From contig JAFGFO010000392.1 of assembly GCA_016931085.1 (NCBI GenBank), forward strand, positions 1 to 15,457: a DNA stretch of 15,457 nt, written 5' to 3'. Positions 1 through 6,091 of the stretch are shown piece after piece. Origin of the DNA: Thermoflexales bacterium. GTDB lineage: Bacteria; Chloroflexota; Anaerolineae; Fen-1058. Within the stretch, counting starts at the first letter, position 1, and each line of letters begins with the position of its first letter. The translations under genes were made by a program, and so were the position numbers. The notes below the pieces were generated by a model, which saw only the letters and a program-made list of their open reading frames with translations, searched no databases and had not been told where the DNA came from.

Positions 1-17
1 AAGCCTTTTTAAAAAGC

Positions 18-55
18 CTCTGTGCCTCTCTGTGCACCCTCTGTGAGGCTCTGTG
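18..55. repeat. Short interspersed repeat of CTCTGTG
   Basis: Four exact copies of CTCTGTG start at 18, 28, 39 and 49, with a period of 10-11 bases. They follow a 12-base palindrome, CTTTTTAAAAAG (5-16), and precede an AT-rich stretch. Nothing in 1-137 looks coding. I read it as intergenic repeat DNA, like other short-period repeats in this window. The palindrome could be part of a terminator for a gene left of the window, but no clear GC stem precedes the T run. Confidence 0.6.
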
Positions 56-96
56 TAATTAAAAATGCACCAGGCTGAGTAGTTACGGCTGATGTT

Positions 97-138
97 ACGT
101 TTTACGCATCACGTTTTACGCATCACGTTTTACGATTA
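97..138. repeat. Tandem repeat, 3 x 14 bp (ACGTTTTACGCATC)
   Basis: Units lie at 97-110, 111-124 and 125-138. The first two are identical and the third diverges in its last bases. Each unit is itself made of two related 7-mers (ACGTTTT and ACGCATC). The array runs directly into the ATG of the acyltransferase gene at 138, so it replaces the normal ribosome-binding region. There are no spacers and only three units, so it is not CRISPR. Confidence 0.85.
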
Positions 139-782
139 TGTCTAGCATTCGTGGTAACTCACGTACCTATTTTCTCGTTCGCCGCGTGATCGAGTTTATC
201 CTGGCCTTGCTTACCCGGCGGCGTGTTTACGGCTTGGAGAACGTGCCCGAGCGTGGCCCGTACCTGGTGATCGTCAACCACATGAGCATGGTCGACCCGC
301 CCCTGGTCATGGCCACCCTGCCGGTGCAGATGACGGTGTTCGCGGCCAGCACGCATCGCAACGATTTCTTCATCGGCGAGCTGATGAACCAGGTGGGAGC
401 TATCTGGGTGAAGCGTGGTGAGGCCGACCGCCAGGCTCTGCGCACGGCGCTCGACTTGTTGGCCGCCGGCGGCATCATGGGGCTGGCCCCCGAGGGAACG
501 CGCAGCAAGACCAACGCGCTGCAGCGGGGCCGGGTCGGGGCGGCTTACCTGGCGACCCGCGCTGGCGTGCCGCTGCTGCCGGTGGTGGTGACAGGCACCG
601 ACACGGCCTTTGCGACAGTCAAAAAGTTCAAGCGCCCCATGCTCACGGTGACGATCGGCAAACCCTTCCGCCTGCCCAAGTCCGGCCGCGTGGGCACGGA
701 CGAGCTGGAATTGTACACGGATCAGATCATGCGCGTTTTGGCGGCTATGCTGCCCGAAAAGTACCGTGGAGTCTACGCCTAA
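138..782 (+). CDS. PlsC-family 1-acylglycerol-3-phosphate O-acyltransferase
   Basis: A 214-residue acyltransferase of the LPLAT/PlsC family, which transfers an acyl chain to lysophosphatidate or a related lysolipid at the inner membrane. Visible motifs are the catalytic HX4D (His48 to Asp53, preceded by Asn47), a block-II-like AIWVKRG (88-94), the glycerol-phosphate-binding block PEGTRS (118-123) and the block-IV-like GVPLLPVVV (143-151). A short hydrophobic segment lies at about 17-26. The length is normal for the family. ATG 138 is the only plausible start, but a tandem repeat abuts it and no Shine-Dalgarno is visible. The 3' end overlaps the next gene by 17 bases, so the two are probably co-transcribed. 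Known PlsC proteins make phosphatidic acid. The exact acyl donor and acceptor here cannot be told, and any link to the signalling genes downstream is positional only. Confidence 0.92.
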   Translation: MSSIRGNSRTYFLVRRVIEFILALLTRRRVYGLENVPERGPYLVIVNHMSMVDPPLVMATLPVQMTVFAASTHRNDFFIGELMNQVGAIWVKRGEADRQALRTALDLLAAGGIMGLAPEGTRSKTNALQRGRVGAAYLATRAGVPLLPVVVTGTDTAFATVKKFKRPMLTVTIGKPFRLPKSGRVGTDELELYTDQIMRVLAAMLPEKYRGVYA

Positions 783-3700
783 GCTGGCCTTTTCACCCCA
801 CCTTGAAAAGTACTTGCCGCCGGATATGTGGCGCGAGTTGACTGCCGGCGCGCCCGGACGCAAGTTGCTGTTGGAAGCTCTGGCGCGGCTGCATTCCGTG
901 CTCTATCTCTTGTCCACGTATATCCCCTCGCACCTGTTCCAGGAAAAGCTGCGCGAACCCCTGCCGGGCCTGGTGCAGGGGCGGATGCTGAACGGCAGCT
1001 TGCTCTTCTCCGACGTGAGCGGCTTTACGGCCCTGTCGGAGCGCCTGGCTTTAGCCTACGCGGACGAGCCTCAACGCGGCGCCGAGCAAGTGACTCACAT
1101 CATCAACCAATACTTTGACCAGATGCTCGAAATCTTGGCCTGGTCCGGCGGCATCCTGCTCAAGTTTGCCGGCGACGCGCTCCTGGTCTATTTCCCGGAT
1201 CAAGCCGAGAGGCGCTTGCTGGGTGGCGGCCGGAGCGGCGGCCAGGCGGCTTGGGTCGTGCGGGCTGCCCAGCGGATGATGCGGGCGATGGAGCGCTTTG
1301 CCACGATCGAGACGCCGGTGGGCGAGGTGCCTCTGAAGATGAAGATCGGCATCAGCACCGGCCGCTTTGCCGCCATCAGCGCCGGCTCGGCCAGGCGCAT
1401 GGAATACGTCGTCATGGGCGAGGCCGTGGTGCGGGCCATGGCGGCCGAGGGCGAAGCCCAGGCCGGCCAGGTTATCGTGGACCAGGCCACGGCGAATGGC
1501 TTTGGCCTGTCCTTCTGCACGCCTTGCCAACTGGCCGGCACGCCGGGACAGTCGCCTTTCTACGTGGTCGAGCGCGCGCCAGGCGAGGAGAACGGCGCTT
1601 TTGACCTCACCTCCAGCCATCACCGCGCCTCAGTCACGCTGCCATTCGGACTGGGAGTGGAAGAGGTGGTGGCCGAGTTGGAACGCGTTCTCGACCAGAT
1701 CGAGGCCGTTTGGCCCTATTTGTCACCCGAGCTGGCCGAGCGCATCGTCGCCAGGGCCGATCAACGTTGGTTAGGCGGCGAGTATCGCCCCACAACGGTG
1801 TTGTTCATGAACTTTAGCGGTTTCGAGGAGCTTTTATCGGCCTGGGACGTTGTTGGGGAGGGTGGAGAAAGCGCGCGCCCGAACTTGCCCGCGGCGGGTG
1901 ACGGCGTGCACACGGTCGCGCGTATGCTGAGCGAGTATTTCAACACCATCAACCAGGCGATCGCCAGCTTTGGCGGCATCGTCAGCCGCATCGACCCCTA
2001 CAAGCACGGTTCCAAGCTGCTGGCTCTGTTTGGCGCCCCGGTGGCCCACGAGGATGACCCTCTGCGAGCCGTCCACGCCGCCCTGGCAATGCGGGCCGAA
2101 TTGGCCGCCTTGAACGGGCGCTGGATCCGCATGTGGGGGGACGCCGTGTCGCCGTCGGAAGTGACAGGCGGCCTGATCCAACAGCGGATAGGTATTAGCC
2201 AGGGCGTGACCTTTGCCGGGCAGGCCGGTTCCTCGACGCGGCGCGAGTACACGGTCATGGGCGACGAAGTGAACCTGGCCGCGCGGCTCATGTCGGCCGC
2301 CCAGCCTGACCAGATCCTCTTGTCTCACCCGGTTTACGAGGCGGCCGCCGGCCACTTTCGGATCACGCCCTTACCGGCCATTCGCGTCAAGGGCAAAAGC
2401 CAGCCGGTCTCCATTTACCAGGTGGAGGGCTTGCGCGACGATCGCCTGGCTCGCCGCTTGCAGGCGGGGGGGGCGCTGGTGGGCCGCAAGACAGAGTTGA
2501 AACGAGGCCGGAGGATCTTGCGCCAGGCGCTGAGGGGACGTGGAACGCTGCTGACGATCCGGGGCAGCGCCGGCGTGGGCAAGAGCCGGCTGGCCGATGC
2601 CTTGCTGTCTGAGGCCTTGAAGCGTGGCGCGCGTGCCTTTTTGAGCGAGTGCGAATCGTACCGGGCCGCGCTCCCCTACGCGCCGTGGACTATGCTGCTG
2701 CACACGATAGCCGGCTGCTCTACGGCCGACACGCCTGCCGCTCGCCGCGAAAAACTCGTTCGCTTGTTGGCCGAGCTGGGCCAGGATGACCGCCTCCTTC
2801 CCTTGTTCGATATGCTGGGCCTGCCGGCCCCTCCTCGACGGATATCTGCCCGGCTCGACCTGGCCAGGCCAATCGCTCCCGAGAGTAAAAAGGCTGACCC
2901 GCTCGAGGCGAAGGCCAAGCCGAGTCTCTTTGGCCGCATAGGCCAAAAGGTAGTTGCCGAGCGGCCACAAGCGGAGGCCGGCCAGCCTTCTAGCGCCGGG
3001 CGGCCCGTTTCCCTCTGGCAGCGAGCCGGGCAGCGCCACGCCAGGGCGGCGCGCTCAGGCCAACTGTGGAAGCGCCTGGAAACCCGCGTCGCCGCGAGAG
3101 AACAGGCCCGCTTGTTCGAGGCCGTCCGCCTCTTGCTGGAGCGCCTGTCGAGCCAGACCCCGCTCGTCATTTGTTTTGAAAATGCCCAATGGATGGATCC
3201 CGTGTCTCGCAGCTTGCTGCATTACCTGCTCGAGCACGTAGGCGCGTTGCCCATTTTAATCCTGCTCGTGCAGCGTGACGAGGAGGCCCAACGCCCGCCA
3301 GGCGCTCGAGCACCGGGCGATCTGGGCAAGGTGATGAGCTTGTCTCCCCTGGAGCCGGCCGGCGTCAGCGCTTTGGTGGCCCATCTCCTGGGAAAGATGG
3401 CCGCCCAGGTCGATCTGCCGTCCCTGGCGGAGGCTGTCTACGAGCAAAGTGGGGGCAATCCCTTGTTTGCCGAAGAGATCGTTCGCTGGCTGCTGCGTAG
3501 GGAGGATGCGCTGATTGCCTGGCATGCGGCCGGGCTTGGAGCGGGCCTGCGCGCATCTGGCACGCTGCGAGAATTGGTCCTCAGCCGCGTGGACAGCTTG
3601 CCGCACGCCCAACGCGAAGCGGCCAGGGCCGCCTCGGTGGTGGGCGACGAGTTCTCGACCGGCGAGTTGGCGCCCCTGGTGGAAGGCAGCCTGGCAGAGC

Positions 3701-4191
3701 TGGCCTCTGGCCTGGAACAAGCCAGGCTGGTTTTCATGACAGAAGCCGGCCTCGACCTCCATTATGCTTTCCGGCAGACACTCGTCCGCGAGCTGGTGTA
3801 CGACAGCCAATCCTTTGCGCGCCGGCAGGAACTGCACGCTCAACTGGCCGCTTACCTGGAGACGCGCTGGGCCGGTGACCTGGAAGGCCAGGCGGAATTG
3901 CTGGCTCACCATTACGAGCAAGCCGCTCTTTGGCTGCCGGCCGCGCGTTACCTGTTGGTGGCCGGACGTAAAGCCAGGCAGTGTTACGCCTACGCCGAGG
4001 CGATGAACTGCTATGACCGGGCGCTGAGCGGCCTGGACAAAATCCCCCCACGCCAGGTGACGGCCGAGGTGCAGCAGCTCAAGTCGCAAGCTCACGAAGG
4101 GCGGGGCGACGTGGCGGTCCTGAGCGGTGAGATGGCGGTGGCCGCCGCGGCTTATCGGACAGCCAGGGATCTGCTAAAAGAAAGGCCCTAA
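766..4191 (+). CDS. sAC-like tandem class III nucleotidyl cyclase with STAND-type ATPase
   Basis: A 1141-residue soluble protein. An N-terminal helical region (about 10-75) is shared with the second cyclase in this window. Cyclase domain 1 (about 77-265) keeps both metal Asp (D83 in FSDVSGF, D137 in KFAGD) and Lys133, but the Asn/Arg positions are Val222 and Ala226. Cyclase domain 2 (about 340-565) has Asn349 and Ser416 at the metal positions but keeps Thr496, Asn503 and Arg507 (YTVMGDEVNLAAR). One complete active site could therefore form between the domains, as in mammalian soluble adenylyl cyclase. An ATPase follows, with Walker A GSAGVGKS (600-607). Its Walker B is degenerate (FENAQWMD, Glu805/Asn806), and a basic low-complexity insert of about 70 residues (roughly 704-773) lies before it. 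TPR-like helices end the chain. The GTG start at 766 is chosen because the conserved N-terminal helix begins before the first internal ATG. The product is probably cAMP, by the class IIIb Thr, but the usual adenine-specifying Lys is Tyr412. Confidence 0.9.
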   Translation: MESTPKLAFSPHLEKYLPPDMWRELTAGAPGRKLLLEALARLHSVLYLLSTYIPSHLFQEKLREPLPGLVQGRMLNGSLLFSDVSGFTALSERLALAYADEPQRGAEQVTHIINQYFDQMLEILAWSGGILLKFAGDALLVYFPDQAERRLLGGGRSGGQAAWVVRAAQRMMRAMERFATIETPVGEVPLKMKIGISTGRFAAISAGSARRMEYVVMGEAVVRAMAAEGEAQAGQVIVDQATANGFGLSFCTPCQLAGTPGQSPFYVVERAPGEENGAFDLTSSHHRASVTLPFGLGVEEVVAELERVLDQIEAVWPYLSPELAERIVARADQRWLGGEYRPTTVLFMNFSGFEELLSAWDVVGEGGESARPNLPAAGDGVHTVARMLSEYFNTINQAIASFGGIVSRIDPYKHGSKLLALFGAPVAHEDDPLRAVHAALAMRAELAALNGRWIRMWGDAVSPSEVTGGLIQQRIGISQGVTFAGQAGSSTRREYTVMGDEVNLAARLMSAAQPDQILLSHPVYEAAAGHFRITPLPAIRVKGKSQPVSIYQVEGLRDDRLARRLQAGGALVGRKTELKRGRRILRQALRGRGTLLTIRGSAGVGKSRLADALLSEALKRGARAFLSECESYRAALPYAPWTMLLHTIAGCSTADTPAARREKLVRLLAELGQDDRLLPLFDMLGLPAPPRRISARLDLARPIAPESKKADPLEAKAKPSLFGRIGQKVVAERPQAEAGQPSSAGRPVSLWQRAGQRHARAARSGQLWKRLETRVAAREQARLFEAVRLLLERLSSQTPLVICFENAQWMDPVSRSLLHYLLEHVGALPILILLVQRDEEAQRPPGARAPGDLGKVMSLSPLEPAGVSALVAHLLGKMAAQVDLPSLAEAVYEQSGGNPLFAEEIVRWLLRREDALIAWHAAGLGAGLRASGTLRELVLSRVDSLPHAQREAARAASVVGDEFSTGELAPLVEGSLAELASGLEQARLVFMTEAGLDLHYAFRQTLVRELVYDSQSFARRQELHAQLAAYLETRWAGDLEGQAELLAHHYEQAALWLPAARYLLVAGRKARQCYAYAEAMNCYDRALSGLDKIPPRQVTAEVQQLKSQAHEGRGDVAVLSGEMAVAAAAYRTARDLLKERP

Positions 4192-4218
4192 AACTCTTGG
4201 ACCTTCGTAGGGGGCAAG

Positions 4219-4247
4219 CTCCCCGAAAGCTCTAAGCTTTCGGGGAG
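4219..4247. terminator. Perfect 13-bp hairpin, possible terminator
   Basis: CTCCCCGAAAGCT (4219-4231) and its exact reverse complement (4235-4247) enclose a three-base loop, 28 bases after the cyclase stop codon. The position suits transcript termination or 3' stabilisation. No T run follows, so a canonical intrinsic terminator is not shown. It may instead be a dispersed palindromic repeat. Confidence 0.5.
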
Positions 4248-4339
4248 GTAAGTGGGGCGCCAGGCCGCAAAATGACGCCATTGTGGGGGATGTATGCCCG
4301 CAACTGCCTTTCGCTTCGAATGCCCAGGCTCTCGCCCGC

Positions 4340-4369
4340 TTGCCAACAAGTGGCAATTGAGTGTACAAT
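4340..4369 (+). promoter_or_regulatory. Candidate sigma70-type promoter with overlapping palindrome
   Basis: TTGCCA (4340-4345) and TACAAT (4364-4369) are 18 bases apart, and each differs from the -35 and -10 consensus by one base. The -35 box is also the left arm of TTGCCA-ACAAG-TGGCAA (4340-4356), an operator-like inverted repeat that a repressor could use. The promoter would drive the TPR gene at 4476 with a leader of about 100 bases containing the 4397-4448 palindrome. Chance matches are possible. Confidence 0.45.
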
Positions 4370-4396
4370 ATAGCTATTCGAAAGTGCGCATTCTTG

Positions 4397-4448
4397 GTAG
4401 GGGCGACCCTCTGTGGTCGCCCAGGGCAGACACAGGGGCTGCACCTAC
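4397..4448. repeat. Nested palindromic intergenic element
   Basis: An outer arm GTAGGGGC (4397-4404) pairs with GCACCTAC (4441-4448) with one mismatch. Inside it, GGGCGACC (4401-4408) pairs perfectly with GGTCGCCC (4415-4422), and a weaker GCAG/CTGC pair follows. Together these could make a branched hairpin in the leader of the TPR gene. The layout suggests a dispersed intergenic repeat, but only one copy is in the window. Confidence 0.6.
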
Positions 4449-4475
4449 TGGGGTGTTCTTTTCGAAGGTGCACGC

Positions 4476-5276
4476 ATGAAGCGCAAAGGACGCAAAGAAC
4501 GCGTAAGCCAGAAAGCCATCCCAACCGCCAGGCTGGCCCAGAGCGGGGAGCAGGCCCGGCTGTTGGTCAAGCAAGCCCTGGTATTGCCTGCCCTGGGGCA
4601 GGCGGTCGAGGCCGAGACCTGCGCGCGCCAGGCCTGCTGGGTCGGCGTGGCAGACGACGAGCTGAGAATAGCCGCCGGGGCGGCGCTGGCCTGGCTGCTG
4701 TGGCGCCGCCACAGCCCTGAGCTGGCCGAGTGGATCGCGGCGTGCAAGTCAGAGATCAGAAATCAGAGATCGGTCATCAGCAAGAGCTCAGATAGAGAGC
4801 CACGCGCAGCGTTGAAAACCTGGCTGAGCGGGCTGTCGGCGCTGCTGGCCGATTTTGCCGGCGAGTGGGCCGAGGCGCAGCGGGCTTACCTGGAGCTGGG
4901 CCGGCCGCCTGGCATGGCCCTGGCCGCCTGCCGCCAGGGCGACTGCCACCTGGAGCAGGGAGACATCGCGGGGGCACAGGAACTGTATGGCCAGGCGTCC
5001 GAGATTTGGGAGGCCGAAGACGACGCTTGGGGCCTGGCCCTGGCGCGCTACCGGCAGGCCGAGGCGCATTGGCGGGCCGCGGAAACAGACCGGGCGGCGG
5101 CCAAGCTCCGCGCGGCGCTGGAGCTGCTGGAGCTTGGGGAGGCGGCTCAAGAAGACCGGCAAGCGGTGCAGTTGGCCCTGGCGGCGCTTGAAGCTGGCGC
5201 GCACACTCCCCGGCCAGCCTGGCCCTGGCAGCGTTACGACGACACCTTTCGTATCTCGATATTGTTCAGACCGTGA
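4476..5276 (+). CDS. Small TPR-repeat protein, probable detached C-terminus of upstream cyclase
   Basis: A 266-residue Ala/Leu-rich helical protein without catalytic motifs. Paired helices resembling TPRs are visible at about 130-235 (GEWAEAQRAYLELG, GDIAGAQELYGQASEIWEAE, AETDRAAAKLRAALELLELG). ATG 4476 is chosen because GAAGGTG (4464-4470) lies five bases upstream; the frame is open further 5' but enters the palindromic element. The first codons are made of a CGCAAAGRA repeat, and a 7-base tandem repeat interrupts codons around 92-103. The upstream cyclase has only a short TPR tail, whereas its paralogue at 6092 carries a long one, so this gene may be the lost TPR end, now made separately and perhaps rebinding it. 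No individual TPR is strong, and a fast-evolving independent gene is also possible. Confidence 0.7.
   Translation: MKRKGRKERVSQKAIPTARLAQSGEQARLLVKQALVLPALGQAVEAETCARQACWVGVADDELRIAAGAALAWLLWRRHSPELAEWIAACKSEIRNQRSVISKSSDREPRAALKTWLSGLSALLADFAGEWAEAQRAYLELGRPPGMALAACRQGDCHLEQGDIAGAQELYGQASEIWEAEDDAWGLALARYRQAEAHWRAAETDRAAAKLRAALELLELGEAAQEDRQAVQLALAALEAGAHTPRPAWPWQRYDDTFRISILFRP
4482..4502. repeat. CGCAAAGRA 9-bp repeat in gene start
   Basis: CGCAAAGGA, CGCAAAGAA and a diverged third unit form the codons just after ATG 4476. The same words occur, with one gap and one mismatch, in the right inner arm of the MITE-like element at 10371-10531 (reverse strand). The N-terminus of the TPR protein is thus built from intergenic-repeat sequence. 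Confidence 0.65.
4749..4783. repeat. Heptanucleotide tandem repeat TCAGAGA inside TPR gene
   Basis: Five 7-base units (TCAGAGA, TCAGAAA, TCAGAGA, TCGGTCA, TCAGCAA), the last two diverged. It encodes a polar stretch of Ser, Glu, Arg and Lys between Ala/Leu-rich helices. The 35-base array is AT-richer than its surroundings. It looks like an inserted or expanded short tandem repeat tolerated in a loop. Confidence 0.75.
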
Positions 5277-5289
5277 TACGTGGAAGGAC

Positions 5290-5313
5290 ATTCGTGAAAT
5301 TCGTCTATTCGTG
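5290..5313. repeat. Short repeat of ATTCGTG between TPR and CNB genes
   Basis: ATTCGTG (5290-5296), ATTCGTC (5299-5305) and ATTCGTG (5307-5313) are spaced 8-9 bases apart in the 74-base gap. Related AATCCGTG/AATCTGTG units occur before the histidine kinase gene at 10542-10558. Confidence 0.55.
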
Positions 5314-5350
5314 CGCAAGGCGTCGTGATCTATTTAGATAGGAGTAAGCT

Positions 5351-6061
5351 ATGTCAGACACGAGCGATCTCAAAAAAGTCCTCTTGTTCAGCCGGCTTTC
5401 GGACCAGGTGCTAAGCGAAGTGGGGGCCGCGCTGGAGGCCAGGCCGTTGGCCAGCGGCGAGGTGCTTTTCAAGCAGGGTGACTCTGGCGACGAGCTTCTC
5501 ATCGTCCGCCAGGGTGGGGTGGCCATTTTCGTGCCCAGCCAGGACAAGCCGGGCGCGGAAAGGCCGATCCGCATTTTTGGCCCCGGCGAAGCCTTGGGTG
5601 AAATGGCCCTCATCGACCGCCGCCCTCGCTCGGTCAGCGCCCGCGCCGTGGAAGCTAGCCAGGTGTCGGTGCTGAGTGGGGACGACTTTCGGCGGCTGCT
5701 GCGCGAGCTGCCCGAATTGGCCTTGGCTGTCATGGGCGGCTTGAGCGACCGCATCCGCTACACGACCGACTTTTTGGCCGAGGTGCAGGCCTGGGTCAAG
5801 CGGGTGGCCGAGGGCAAGTACGATCAATCGTTCGAACCTGGCGCCGGTTACGAGGATCGGTCCATCACGGCCCTGGCGGGTGATTTTGCGCAGATGGCGG
5901 CCCAGGTCAAGAAGCGCGAAGAAGAGCTGCGCCAAGAGGTCATGCAACTGCGCATCGAGATCGACGAGGCCAAGAAGCAAAAACAGGTCGGCGAAATCGT
6001 CGAGAGCGAGTATTTCCAGTCGCTCAAGGCTCAGGTGGCCGAGCTGCGCAAGAAGAAATAA
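5351..6061 (+). CDS. Soluble cyclic-nucleotide-binding protein with HAMP-like helix and coiled coil
   Basis: A 236-residue protein that should bind cAMP or cGMP. The CNB (CAP_ED) fold spans about 8-135. Its phosphate-binding cassette is intact: GEMAL (83-87) with Glu84 for the ribose 2'-OH, and Arg93-Ser94 for the cyclic phosphate, nine residues later as in PKA regulatory subunits. Residues about 144-190 resemble a HAMP domain, and a charged coiled coil follows (about 185-236), ending EYFQSLKAQVAELRKKK. There is no DNA-binding helix-turn-helix and no kinase, so it is not a CRP-type regulator. It is probably an adaptor that changes its coiled-coil partner on ligand binding. The start is clear, with AGGAG at 5340-5344 six bases before ATG. 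It sits 30 bases before a cyclase gene, which suggests it reads that enzyme's product. Confidence 0.9.
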   Translation: MSDTSDLKKVLLFSRLSDQVLSEVGAALEARPLASGEVLFKQGDSGDELLIVRQGGVAIFVPSQDKPGAERPIRIFGPGEALGEMALIDRRPRSVSARAVEASQVSVLSGDDFRRLLRELPELALAVMGGLSDRIRYTTDFLAEVQAWVKRVAEGKYDQSFEPGAGYEDRSITALAGDFAQMAAQVKKREEELRQEVMQLRIEIDEAKKQKQVGEIVESEYFQSLKAQVAELRKKK

Positions 6062-6091
6062 TCGTGTGCGTCGCACATCCAGGAGAAACTC

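Larger units (their letters stand above)
4192..4475. other. Intergenic spacer with palindromes between cyclase and TPR gene
   Basis: This 284-base stretch has no convincing gene in any frame. It holds a perfect 13-bp hairpin (4219-4247), a candidate promoter (4340-4369) and a nested palindromic element (4397-4448). The block TTCGAAAGTGC (about 4376-4386) recurs as TTCGAAGGTGC (about 4461-4471) on the far side of the palindrome. The flanking proteins look like consecutive pieces of one TPR domain, so the spacer may be inserted DNA, but I find no target-site duplication. Confidence 0.6.

Noticed and set aside
97..138. Possible CRISPR array
   Set aside because: Units are 14 bp, contiguous and only three, with no spacers and no cas genes nearby.
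4192..4475. A second MITE with target duplication
   Set aside because: Palindromes and a TTCGAARGTGC pair are present, but I found no terminal inverted repeats with abutting direct repeats.
4174..4524. Possible gene in the spacer, for example a Cys-rich minus-strand frame
   Set aside because: Its codons come from the palindromes and the CGCAAAG repeat. It has no domain and no ribosome site.
5351..6061. CRP/FNR-type transcription factor
   Set aside because: After the CNB domain there is a HAMP-like helix and coiled coil, not a winged helix.
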